Shown piece after piece: positions 1 through 12,100 of a DNA stretch of 64,000 bases (its first letter is position 1; each line of letters opens with the position of its first letter). Below the pieces are notes generated by a model. That model did no database searches and was not told where the DNA came from. It saw only the letters and a list, made by a program, of their open reading frames with translations. The translations under genes and the position numbers were made by a program. Origin of the DNA: Ixodes scapularis (Eukaryota > Arthropoda > Arachnida > Ixodida > Ixodidae); NCBI RefSeq assembly GCF_016920785.2, contig NW_024609857.1, forward strand, positions 64,271,349 through 64,335,348, written 5' to 3'.

Positions 1-593
1 GTACAAGTTGATTAATAGGAGCATCGCCCCGTTGTGCCATGGAGCGGCATTACTCAAGAAATGTTTGTATGTAGTTTGTAATAGTTTCGGCCTTCATGTA
101 GATTGCTTGCCACAGGCAAGATCCCTCCCCGCCCCCCTCCCCCCCCCCCCCCCCCCCCGCACTTTCCAGTGCACCGCAAGGCCTGTGGCTGTTCCCCCCT
201 AACTGGACAGGGTGCAAGTTGTAGGGCGTTGCGAAAATTGGTTGTAAAAGGAGTTGCTCGAGACGACAAAAATAAATTCATGCGGCAAGGACTAGTGTCG
301 CCTCCTTAGATATGATGAACAAAGAGCTTAGGTTTATCATCGATGAACAGCTTTTGTATCTGTACACGATTCTGGCCATTGCCTGTTTGTGTCGCGTGCT
401 CGCATGGCTCACTTGTATCTCGCCTTAAGAACCATCAGTTAATTAAAACAGATGACTTCCCGCTAAGTGTTAACATGGAGTCACGTTTGTTTGTTTTTTC
501 ACGATAAGATGGGAGTGTGTGTGTGGGTGTGTAGCAGTTCTTGTGACGCTGGAATCCTTCAATAAACTTCAGTTGCCAGTTAGCGGTTATCCG

Positions 594-623
594 GCGTGTG
601 TGTGTGTGTGTGTGTGTGTGTGT
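594..623. repeat. (GT)n microsatellite
   Basis: About 15 GT units, with further GT-rich sequence to about 675. The rest of 1-2169 holds a poly-C run at 126-158, AT-rich DNA and no gene that I can support. It is presumably intron of the aminopeptidase gene. Confidence 0.9.
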
Positions 624-1764
624 CTAGGTGTGCGTGTGCGTTCTTTTGTATGAGTTTGTGCTGTGTGTGTGTGTTTCTCAGACTTTGCACCGTCCTTTTT
701 GCACTTTCTTTCATTATGTCGATCAACCAACAAGCGCGCAAGCCACCCGTTCGCTATTTTACCCAAAGAGCCTTGTTTATTACTACGAATATATAGTATG
801 AACTAAGTAACACATTGGAGATTTAAAGGGACCGCAGAAATCAGCTTGTATAAATAAATTCCAATATAATACATCACAGGTGGGCATAACATGGCGAATT
901 TCTTCTTGTAAATATATGTAAGGACGCTTGAGTTCACGTCCAAAAAATGACACGATTTTCTTTTCTATTTAATAGGCCTAGGTCTTGTGACACCATTAAA
1001 TGACATGGTGGCTAGTTGTAGCGTTTATTTTGACAAAATGGAGGAAATAAAATTAAAGCCAATTTGATATGATGTCTTTTACTCTCGGTTTGCAAAGGAC
1101 ATACCAGTCCAAAATGGAATTTGATTATTTTGAAACATTATTTATTTTCATCATGAGCGATGGACGTACTGAGGAAAAAAACAGATATTATGCAGCTCGA
1201 CGAGCCCTCCGTACCCTTACAAGGCAGACAACAAATCGACACTATGATAAAATAACCCGAACAATAATAAAAACGTGTCAATTATACCGATGACGTACGC
1301 TTTTATGCAATGTTAATAAGTATGGCGCATATGTTTAGTAAGGTGACAACAATTTCTAGGGACGTAACATGACTTTGTAGTATAGGCAGTGTATATTTAT
1401 CTCTGACTTCCAAAGGTTGTGCGCGATTGACTAATATGCCGTGGATATATCTGACGAGTTTGATACACTGAGCTGTGCAAACGAAGATCAGCGAGGTTTA
1501 AAAATGTTTTGAATTTACCTTTTATTGGAGGCTAATATGTTGAATATTAATCGTGGGGAATAGATTTTTGATACATCGGTTATAGAACATATGAAATGGA
1601 GATAATGATGGGAAAATCAAAGGAACATTAGCTACTGCCCGAAAAGCATTTTTTGCGACACTCTGACTATATTTAGAATAGTTGAACCAGTTGATCCCCA
1701 TACTAGATGCGCATAAGATAAAAAAGAGTTTTATGAATTTTGAGAGTTGTAATTTTCAGTAAAA

Positions 1765-1788
1765 CGTTTCTATATATATATAGAAACG
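1765..1788. repeat. 24-bp perfect palindrome
   Basis: CGTTTC, then twelve alternating T/A, then GAAACG. It has exact dyad symmetry and could extrude as a cruciform. No neighbouring feature gives it a role. Confidence 0.8.
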
Positions 1789-2169
1789 CCTGCTATTTTT
1801 GTAGGTTAAGTACGAACGTGTGAAATATGCTCCTTTCAAGACATCATTTGCAAGAAAAAGACACCAAGAGATTTTACATGATTAACAAAGTAAATAATAT
1901 AAGGACCCTTAGGGGAACGAACAAGTATAGTCAACTTGTTGAATTCAATTGAAACATTACAGCCTTGCTTTTGCTAGAATCTATATGAAGGAAGTCTTTT
2001 TCCTCTCTCTCGAAAAAAAATGAGGCGTTTATAAAAATCCTTTTATAAAAAAAAATTACACCATCTTCCCAAGGGGAACCATGGGGTGATGCGGAGCATC
2101 GTTCCATCACACTTCATCGGAAGAACGGAGTGAAGTGGAGTCAACAGCGGTGAACTGAACGCGCGCAGA

Positions 2170-2458
2170 AATTGGTTTGCTCTTTATGTTTAGACAGCCT
2201 TGATGGAGATGCGCCTCAACGGGTAATAGGTCTCTTAGCTGTAGATGAGAAATTTAGCCAGGGCAGTACAACCGCTAACCTGGGATTCTTAACGTGCATC
2301 AGGCAGTAGTCATCACACGAACGCGTGCCGGTACGAAACTCATCCAGATCGAAACGGGCGGGGGTGGCGGGGACTCGAACCCAGGAGGTTCCCAGCGCAA
2401 GCTTTCGCTCCACGCTCCGAGCTGAGACGCGTTAGCCCCCACTCGGCCACTTCCTCCT
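2170..2458 (-). mobile_element. Ruka-like tRNA-derived SINE, copy 1
   Basis: On the minus strand it starts GAGGAAGTGGCCGAGTGGG, the tRNA-Ser-type A-box head, with the B box GGTTCGAGTCCC. The shared body follows (TTTCGATCTGGATGAGTTTC and CATCTACAGCTAAGAGACC). It is near full length, ending by the CATAAAGAGCAAACCAAT segment. It matches the copy at 44361 along its length. Such SINEs are transcribed by Pol III from internal promoters and moved by LINE enzymes. Confidence 0.85.
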
Positions 2459-2504
2459 CTTGAACGCGCGCAGCGCGCAACCCCTGCTTATATTCACACT
2501 TGAA

Positions 2505-2740
2505 GGAGAGGAAACTAGAGGAGGAGAGTTGCGCCTGCGCGCGCGGTGTGAGTAGAAGCGAACGCACGCGAAGTGCACGCAGCTCGTAGCTGCGTGCACT
2601 TCGCGCAACTGCTGTAGAGAGAGAGAACGCACGCGCAGCTGTTGGAGAGAGGGAAGCAGCTGGTAGCTGCGTGCACTTCGCGCAGCTGTTGGAGAGAGAG
2701 AGAACGCACGCGCAGCGAGGAGAGTTGCGCATGCGTAGTG
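2505..2740. repeat. Tandem repeat, about 96-bp unit
   Basis: Two units share TAGCTGCGTGCACTTCGCGC followed by AG-rich (GA)n and AACGCACGCGCAG. Partial units lie on both sides. CpG-rich. The long frames read through it on both strands are low-complexity artefacts. The near-palindrome GATGCGGAGCATC at about 2089 and its relative at 2783 bracket the region together with Ruka copy 1. Confidence 0.7.
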
Positions 2741-3032
2741 TGAGTGCGGACTACGACGCCGCGGGGCATAGCCCGAGCAAGAGATGCTCCGCATCTAAAA
2801 CATTTTTTTTTTTACTTACGAGTGTTCTGCGGGAAGTGAGATGTGCTTACAACAAACGTTATATTAATACAGGACATATAAAAACTTCACCATGCATTTG
2901 AAACACGGGAAAATATATCTTGCCGCTTTACGAGTGTTTGTCCAGCTAAGCAATAACCATTAGAACCTTTGAAACAAGATCTTTCACTAGAAATCGCAAG
3001 AGTATTGACTGGTGCGAAGAATATCTGCTTAC

Positions 3033-3182
3033 AAGTACTGCCCGCCAGTATCGACGAGGAGCATCTGGTCCTTGTCTACTTTCCTGTTGGTTTGAGCAGT
3101 CGGAGAGTAGTGCACGATGGCACTGTTGGGTCCGGATGCCGCAATGGTCTCAAACGAGTCCCCTCGGTATAGCTTCTGTTCC
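3033..3182 (-). CDS. XPNPEP2-like: XPNPEP2-like exon 11 with first metal ligand
   Basis: 150 nt, one base completing a Lys codon, then 49 codons plus TT. Acceptor tttccag|G, donor TACTT|GTAAGC. Encodes EQKLYRGDSFETIAASGPNS, AIVHYSPTAQTNRKVDKDQ and MLLVDTGGQY. The Asp of VDTGGQY is the first dinuclear-metal ligand of M24B enzymes. The next expected block (GTTD.TRT) is not found between 1 and 3000, so the following intron leaves the window. Confidence 0.94.
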
Positions 3183-6100
3183 CTGGAAACAGAAACTACT
3201 GGTACAGGGTCTAAAGTAGGGAGTCATTTACACTGGAAGGGGGGGGGGCATTATTTGTTTTGCATTACCGTGCGACATTTGAACTTGTAGATTGACGTTG
3301 AATCTAATATAGAAACATGTCGACTAATCCCTGGCCTCTACTGGCAAGATGAGTAGGTTATCCATAATAACTTGTATTTGTATCTTGTTTGTGTACAGCG
3401 TTTGTACGAAAAAACGGTGGTCCGAACTATGATGTCACATCATTACCATGTTGCATCTTAACGCGAGACTGGGCTGTGAAATAGAAACTTAAACGTAGGA
3501 GGGAGAAGGAACAGGGAAGAAGAGAACATCTCTTCTTCCCTGTTTTCTGTCCCTTCTACGTTTAAGTTTCTATTTCATACCCAGTCTCGGGTTTAGTTGC
3601 AACATGGTAAACATCCACCAGCTCGCCTGTACTTCAACCGTTTAGTCAATTGTTAACTTTTTGTTTTCCACGACTCCAGCTTCTGAATTTTGTATACCTA
3701 CGAAACAATTAGCTAGACTCTAGAGCGTTCGTATATGGCGTAATATTCCTCCAGAAGACAAGTCATTTATAGCTTTTATAGCTTTCGTAGAAATATTAAA
3801 AAAAATATATAACTCAAACCACCATTGCATGAACTAAGGTAGAACCCTCCAGCAATCAGTATTGTTGACAATTGGTATACCACTGGACGACGGCGGAGAC
3901 GGTGACAAAGATTGTCGGCCTTGGTGCTGCTGTCCCCACATGGTTCTGGTCAGTGCGTTCGTGCATCGTGCAGTTTTAACGAAACAAACGAGTGCGATAA
4001 TATGGAAATTGATTTCCTCCCCTCTGCGACTTTTAAAAAATCAACATGTTCAGTTTCTTTGTGCATGCCATATCTCTCACCTGTGATATGTTCCTACCCT
4101 GACCGTTTCGTATTTGTAGTCAAACAAATTACTTTTAGCAGACTGATCAGCGTCAGCCAGCAGGCGCACGGGAAATCCTGGAGAATCTATCTCCGTCTCT
4201 TCCGCCATCTTGCGACTACCGCCCCGCCATCTATAGGGAGTTCGAGTTGGAAATAGTTCGCGGTATAAACACTTTTAATCCTAGCCTTCTGGGCACTGCT
4301 CTCTTTGTTTACTGAACTGTATCCCACGCTCTGAGCATGCTTGTATCTCTCTTGTGCCAAATATCAGAGGCCGCGCATGCGTTCACAACCCAGTGAGTGA
4401 CTCAGCATTTTTCGCCCGCGTGATAAGCAATGAGAAGCTGTGTAACCCGTGAGCGATATGAAGGTGAACAGCCCTCTTCATGTTTTTGACGCTCCTGCAA
4501 GTTTTGAAACAAGCTCTGTTCCAGAAGAGGGCTAGAACGCAAAGTTTAGACCCCAAGCCACGTACCATTTGAGACAATAGGAGTTAATACAGCTTTAGGG
4601 AGCCGTAAAACAGGCAAGAAACCAGGTGAGGTGTTCACCTTCATATTGCCGGCGGGTGTACACTCTAAGAATGTATGTGCGCCTACTTTTCTTCGAAACA
4701 CCTGGAGACCCAGTAACTGCGATTTACAGAGAGAGAGGGGGGGGGGGACTTTGGTGAATGAAAACCTTAAAATTATAATTCGACTTGATAAAAGACTTCT
4801 GAGATATCACACTGAGCGTGACGTGAGCATGTGAAACGTCCTTTTCATTTTAGATCTAGTTATATAGTATCAGCATCTTCGTTCGCCGAACTCGCATCGT
4901 ATATTTTAGTGATTTGTTTATCAAGCGTTTTGCGGTGAACAAGATGCAGGGGCATTCTTAAAGCTAGTATATGCATATTGTCATCCTTTTTAATTATAAT
5001 GCAATTAAATGCAAAGGTGCAAGAGAGCTGGACAAGAATGACGAAAATAATTCCTTTTCCTTCTCCAGAGATTATTTTGTCATCCTGTTTGTTCTGCTAA
5101 TAACAAGAAACATTGTTTATAAGATAGAGTTCATTAGTCATTTATATACTCAAAAAAAAATGTAACTCACTTGCGGAAGTGAATGAGTTGCTTGCCCACC
5201 TTGAGTTCATCCCAGGTTTTCCCTTTTTTTAGATCTTTCTCCAGAAGAGCATACATAGACACTTGGGCTACAGCATCTTTGAGCTGGGCCGGATGATCAT
5301 GGAAAAAATAGCAGCATAAATATATAGATATAGGTGTATTTGTTTTGTCAAGTGAATCCAAAAATGTGCGAATTTCGACCGATACAGAACAAAGTAGAGA
5401 GTTCTGGGGATATAAATAATTCAACACATATATGAGCGTATGCACAAATCAGGTTTGCGGATATTGATATTTTAATAGGAGTTTGAGTACCAAAGAAATA
5501 GAACTTGGATTGTCTAAGTAAGCACGAGTACGAGACCGTAAAGGAAAGAAAATGTTCATGTAACAATTACAAACACATAGAGTAAGGAGCAAAACGTAAT
5601 GTGATAAATGCGCGATGAACAGAAGGTAGCATACGGTGCATCCGTGGGATCTCATTATTACAAATATTATCGGCAAAACAACAATGCCTATAAAAAAGAA
5701 ACAAGTGTACGGGACTGCTGAGATATGCTCGGATAATATCAGTATTCGCCAGGAAAGTAAAAGGGCTTCCAAACCCCATCTCTTATACAGCATGTAAACT
5801 AACGTTTTAAGGTACTTTAGACGGCCCGCAAAAATAGCTTTCTCAACGTATTGCGCTGCAATTTACTACACAGGGGCAAGCAGGTGGCGGAATTTTACAG
5901 TAAAAAAAATCGAGAAATAAACTTACCTGGTGCAAAAAAGAAAGAAAAAACAACAACAACAAGAAACTTGTTTCGAGCAATCTACGGCACCTCTTCGCAA
6001 AGGAGGCACGCGTAGGAAGATGTGCTGCCGACAGATGGCGCACGCCACGTCGAAGGAGATGATGCTAGAGTATGCACTGGGTTTTAATTCGACGGCTGAC

Positions 6101-9100
6101 TCAGACAACCTCTATACGGGCGAAGTAGACGCCCCTCCACAAGACAGACATGACATCTGTTCCTTACAGTGCGTGCGAAGGGCGAAAGTGTGACTGGGAC
6201 ACTAATGGAAGAAAATTTAGAAGAACAGAAGCTTATAGGCTTTTTGGCTAGGGCACAAAAACTCTTCAAGCTCGCCCGTTATAAAGGGAAAAGCCGGATC
6301 ATCATCATCATCATCGATCATCTGATAGAAGTGCTCTCGCTTCCGGGAGCAGTACACTTTAAAGATCCCCGCCCCCAGCAGTGTGCCGGCTGTACAACGG
6401 ACGATATTAACAGTGTGACAATCGGCAGAGTGTCAGCGATACGTGCGCTGGCTCACATCAAGAGCAGTACCGCTCAGGTGATTAGACGCGATTCCGGCAA
6501 CCGTTTTCAAAGCCATGGGGAAAATTCTAGAGATCAACTCGCAGAAATATTCGATGACATTGGCTCTGGAACGAAAGCCATTCCTCGCAACTGGAGGTGC
6601 GGAAAAGTCTCTCTGGTTCCGAAAAGAGGCTGCGATGCGAGTGCCTCAGGAACTATAGACCACTAACCGTGACTAGCACAATATATAGGGCTTTCGAACA
6701 CACCACGAAAGAGAACATGAACGCATGGGCGGAGGAAGAGGGGCTACTTACGGAACTTCAAGAAGGCTTTCGACAGGGACGTTCATTGGAAGATTAACTC
6801 TTTACTCTCACACGCTTTACTTTCGCACACATCTTAAAAGAGCGCACGACCTCATGGGCAGAGGAAGAGGGGCCACTTACGGAGCTTCAAGGAGGCTTTT
6901 GACGGGGATGTTGATAGAAAGATCAACTCTTTACCCTCACACAATGTATCGAAGTGGCCGGAAAATAAAACAGGAGCACCATATGTTGTTTTCTAGACAT
7001 CGCAAAGTCATACGACTTTCCTCATGCCCGGCTCATTTGCCAACTGGAACAGCTAGACATGCGCCCACATTATACCGCACTTATCTACCGCCTATACCAT
7101 GGCAACAAGGTTAGGGCACAGCCAGGTGGGGCTAACTCTGAAGATGTGCTGCTGACGAGGGGACTACACCAGTTACGCCCCCTATCTCCTCTGTTTTATA
7201 CGTTGTACGTGGCCGTTCTAGAGAAGCAACTCATCCGATCAGGACTTGGCTTCTCGCTGGTTCAAACAAAGCACGAAGACAGCGTCGAAACGGTGCTTTG
7301 GGAATGAATTACGGCGATGATGTGCTTCTGACGGCGGCTTCAGTGTGCGATATGCAACAGCTGCTTGACATGTGCACCAAGGAGGCTACAGAGCTTGGTT
7401 TGAAATTTAACACCAGCAAGTCAGCAGCTGTGGTATTTGCGGGACCACACGAGATAACACTTGGCACTCTTCGACTCGAAGGAAACAGTTTCCCAGTACT
7501 TCATTTGCACAAGTACTTGGGCATCACGCTGTCAAACATCGAAAACTATTTGCAAATGCATCACACACACCTTCGCCAAGCATCTATCCGAGGAGCCAAC
7601 ATCCTCCGAAAACGCAACTTGTGGGGTTGTAACAAATTCATTGCGTCTAGAGAACTGTGGAAGGCGGCAGCAGATATACGCGCCCATATGGAGCGTCGGC
7701 AAAGAGAGGTCCGGCGTCAGGCTCTCGGCTACCATGGGGCAGTTGACAATGAGGCCGTTTAGGGTGACCTTCGAAGCTCGAGAGGTGACCAGCAAAAGAG
7801 CCTACGACGGACGCCTTCGCCATATGGACAGCTGCCGTTGGGCCAAGAGACTTTTCACGTAGACCCACTTAACTGGATTGCGAACCCTTTGACAGAAGCA
7901 CCTCTATCAGTTTGAACGCAAGTACAGATTTGTTTTCTAACCCCGTACAAGCGTCGATGGCAAAAATGTGCGAGTCAGAGTTCCTGAAAAAGGTTTGTGA
8001 CCAAAAGACCAAGCAGTGGTTTCAAGACGCCCAAACCATGTCGACGCAGTATGAGTACGTGATACACAAGCAGACCATCACTTTCGAGACCAGGGTGCAC
8101 TGCCACAGACTCTAGGCAGTCGCCTGTTGTTTGAAGCAAGAGTGGGGCCCTCCGGACGCTGCCTTACACGCGGCGGTTCTACGACACTGTGACCACAAGT
8201 GTGAGCAGGGCGTACGGTGCCCATGACGAAACGGAGGCACACATCGTTCTTGATTGTGCCAGTCTCCAGCCTACTCGGTCACAGGACAACGGATCACAAC
8301 CTCGGATACCCTGGACGCTCGCTGAAGCGTTGGACTTCCTTATACCGACAATGAAACCGCAGCAACCCGTCGAAACAGGGCGGGGAGAACATGAAGACAG
8401 GCCTACTACAAAATTGAACGTGATCTCCAGCAGTCTGCACAAGCCTACTGTAAAGTCCATCAAAAAAAAAAAAAAAAAAAGCTTTTGGACTGGTGGAAAA
8501 GCTGTACATAAGGGGCCATTAAGGCCCACAGGGTTCCAGGCTTGGGCACGAACTCAGATTGAGCCCATCCGTTCCTAAAAGAAAGAACCGCAACGTCATC
8601 ATCATCGAGCGCCGGCCGGTTCGGCTTCATTTGTGGGATCGTCTGCTATCATAACCTGAATCGGCCGGCGCTCCCTCGACGCGGCGTATGCCATCTGTCG
8701 GCAGTGCTTCTCCCTAGGCGTGCGTCGTCTGCGAAATGGCGGCGTAGACTGCCCAGAACAGGCGTCTGTTTGTTTGTTTTTTCGAACGAGGTAAGTTCAT
8801 TCCTTGATTCTTTCACTGTAAACTTCTACCACCTGCTTGCACGTCTGCAGTAAATTGCAGCGCAGTACATTGAGAAAATCATTTCTACGGGCGCCTAATA
8901 TGCCGAAGAACCGCTGGTTTATATCTTGTATATAAATAAAAAAGAGTTATTGTTCCAATCCTACAGGTTCTAGAACTAATTCTTCTGATTTGACGTAAAA
9001 ATATTTTGCATAGGAAATAGAGGCACCGGATTTAGAGAGAGTATGACCGCTGCTCACCTATTGCCCAGAATCACTGGGGCTGGACATATCAACTCAGAAT

Positions 9101-12100
9101 CATGAACCCCACAACGAAGCTTAATCACAGAAGGCTAGTTGCGCTAAACGTGGCGAGGACGTTGCTTTCCCTTGTTTGATGGTTGAATTTTCTCACGCGG
9201 CTTGAAACCGGAGGTTGTCTAGAATGCAATTACTTTCAAAAATCTGCACAAACACAAAAACGTCACTGAGACTTGTGTTACACTACTTTAACGTCCCACT
9301 GCAGAAGTGGTAATTAAACGTGGCAGGCATAAAAAGCAGCCGATCTTTAACATCACCCTGGAAGAAGAGCATTAATGCTGGAAGAGAGTTCAAGCGATGT
9401 CCAACATCCCTTTCTAAGCGTGCGGCACATTTATCTTAGCCTAAAAGCCTTAAAAAAAGGCAATGGTGCAACAGTCGTAACTGTGCTGCGTTCCCTTTGC
9501 GAAGTTTTATCAGTTCACCAGCACCAATCAGATTACTACCACACATCATATAGGTTTAGGCTCCGAACGTGTTATTGCATTTCTCTTCTGTGAACTTACG
9601 TGGGCATTTTTCATGCCGTCGACTTCTACGCTGTTCTTGATGGCTTGGAAGTACTTTACGGGAGAGTCTTTCTGCACCTGCTTTTCCTATAAAGCAAGCG
9701 AGAAATAATTTACTTGCGTTAACACGTCTTATTTTTATAAACCTTTACAGGAGCGCAAACGAGACAAAAAGCATTGCGTCAACGAACAGATCATCACAAT
9801 ATACCATTTTCTGTGGTTACGCTAGTTACCACTCAACTTGGCTAGTTCAGTAACTCTTTTGGGAGTAAACAATGCCTACCAGGGAGTCTTTGAAACCAAG
9901 CATGGTAAGATAATCACCTCAAGCTCAATTTCAAGAGAACATATTTTAGCTCTTAGAAAAAATAGTGAACTAACTTTGTTATTGTATATAATGTATTACT
10001 GTAAAATTATTATTTTGTACAATGCTAAATAGCATTTCATGTCCATTAAAATTTAGATTCAGCGACGTTTTGCTTTTTGGTTTGATTTTGCTGCTGTGCT
10101 GCTAAACGGTACAGCGGGATAGGGCCTATTTAGGCGGCATGAGTCGTCTCTTTTCCCATCCTCCTAGACGTCTGTCTAAATAAAAAAAAAATATTAATTT
10201 TGAATAAAAACATTATACGCTTCAAAAAACAATTGCATTACCTACGTAATTTTTTTTTTTTTTTTTTTTTTTTTGCTTTGTTAGCTACGCGTATTATATA
10301 CGACGCTCACCTTGGGTATGTCCCCACAAAGGGCGTAGCTGCAGGCAAAGGTTGTCAAGATCCGAGAAAACTTGGTAGCACTTTTTGGAATGTCCTGATA
10401 CGTCTCATTGTAATCCATTATCTAGGGACAATACAAACGATTTGTTTGTTAGCCAGTTACAAAAACTAGCCGATTGTCGACCACCGAATCATCCACCTTC
10501 GGCATAAATATTAAGAGTTATAATTGTCACTTCCCTACACCAAAGTAAGCTCCTCGTTAAGACTTTCAAGGTGGTGCAGTCGTCTTGAAAATATAAGTAC
10601 TAAATGTTCTCAATCGGGCCCAACTTTATTTTTTAATCTTAGCCACATATTACGCGCATTTTATTAATCCAGTGTATTATACATATTTTCAACTTCAACA
10701 GTGAATTTTATCACTTTCTGTCACGAACCGGAATATTAGACCCACAGCTCCACAAAAAAAAAGAAAACAGAGCCAGCATCATGGTTTGCAACATATCGTG
10801 CGGTGTCAGATTGTTTATGTAATCTGCTGCACATAGAAAGTTCAAATTAAAATACATCTGAAAAAAGCCATGTCCGTATACTTAAAAAAAATAAAACTAA
10901 TTTTGTAGTGGCTTCAAAACAATAGCGCCTACTAACGCTTGACATAATTATTAACAGTCCCTGGAAGTCGTCGAAAGCAGATCATCTGAAGCATGTTCAC
11001 CGTTCGCTAATTTGGAATTTGACTGCAGTAATATATTCGCGCTCAATCCTAGTTTGTTGGTCAATCTAGAACATATTTTCCAAAAGTGTAACCACAGCGG
11101 GACGTTTGTGACAATCCGACGTCACGTGACACTGTAACATCACGCAACACCATGACGCGCTACATCATTTCACGAGACACCACGTGGCACCATGACGTCA
11201 CGTGACGTTGTGACGTCATGAGTTGCGACCAACACCACAGGGTCTATGGAGGTTCCCCAAGCAGCACAAGCCATTGTGCCACTATTGGGAATATCTTGGA
11301 AATAGAGGTCTATCATGGTGACCTCTCTGTAACCGATATTGAAAATGTATTGGAAAGATAGGGCCATGATTGGCCTCCTTTATCCTCTCTATGACCATGC
11401 AACATAGCTTAATTTTCATGAGTAACGATGTACTATATCCAACTTACGAGCCGGTATAAGCCTCAGAGGCTTGTGCACCTAGCTTGGCAGGTGGCAAAAT
11501 CACGGTATAATTCAAAATTGGGTATATCTATTTACACTCGATAACATGCTTCAGAAGAACTAGAAAACTTTGACAAGAGAAAAAAAAGGAAATAAACATT
11601 TGGTACATTATAACACAATGAAATAGAAAATGCAAACTCACTGTTCTTATTTTGTTTTTTTTTTTAATTTTCTTTTTAGATGTTATAGAAAGAAATGACG
11701 CTGGTAGTTTTTTGAAAGCATCTGGTACACAGAATGTTCGCGTACACTCACCAGACCACGTTCTGGTGCGCTGCACATTGAAACGAAGTGAAAGTCTTAT
11801 TGGTCGCTGCTGCAGATATGGTGTTTTACACTCAGGACACCAGAAGTGCAGTAAGACGACTGTTTTTTTTTTTAATCCCCTCACAAGACGGGAGTTTAAG
11901 TTCGTGAAACATCCGGGCCTATCAAACGCAACACTTTTCAAATTTTCTTTCAAAAATGATTCTGCTCTGGCGCGCCAATAAAGGAAGCAGGCTGAAGAAA
12001 TGGTTATACCGTGCCGTAAGTAACTATATGCGAAAGATTGTGTTATCATATTTGTAACAGAAAGCGGCAAGAGCATTTTCACAACGCAAAGACACCACGA

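Noticed and set aside
103..309. Proline/glycine-rich frames over the first 300 bp
   Set aside because: They are translations of a poly-C run; frames open on both strands with no other coding sign.
2340..2794. Several overlapping 80-130 codon frames on the minus strand
   Set aside because: They read through a SINE and a tandem repeat; all three frames are open because the repeat lacks stops.
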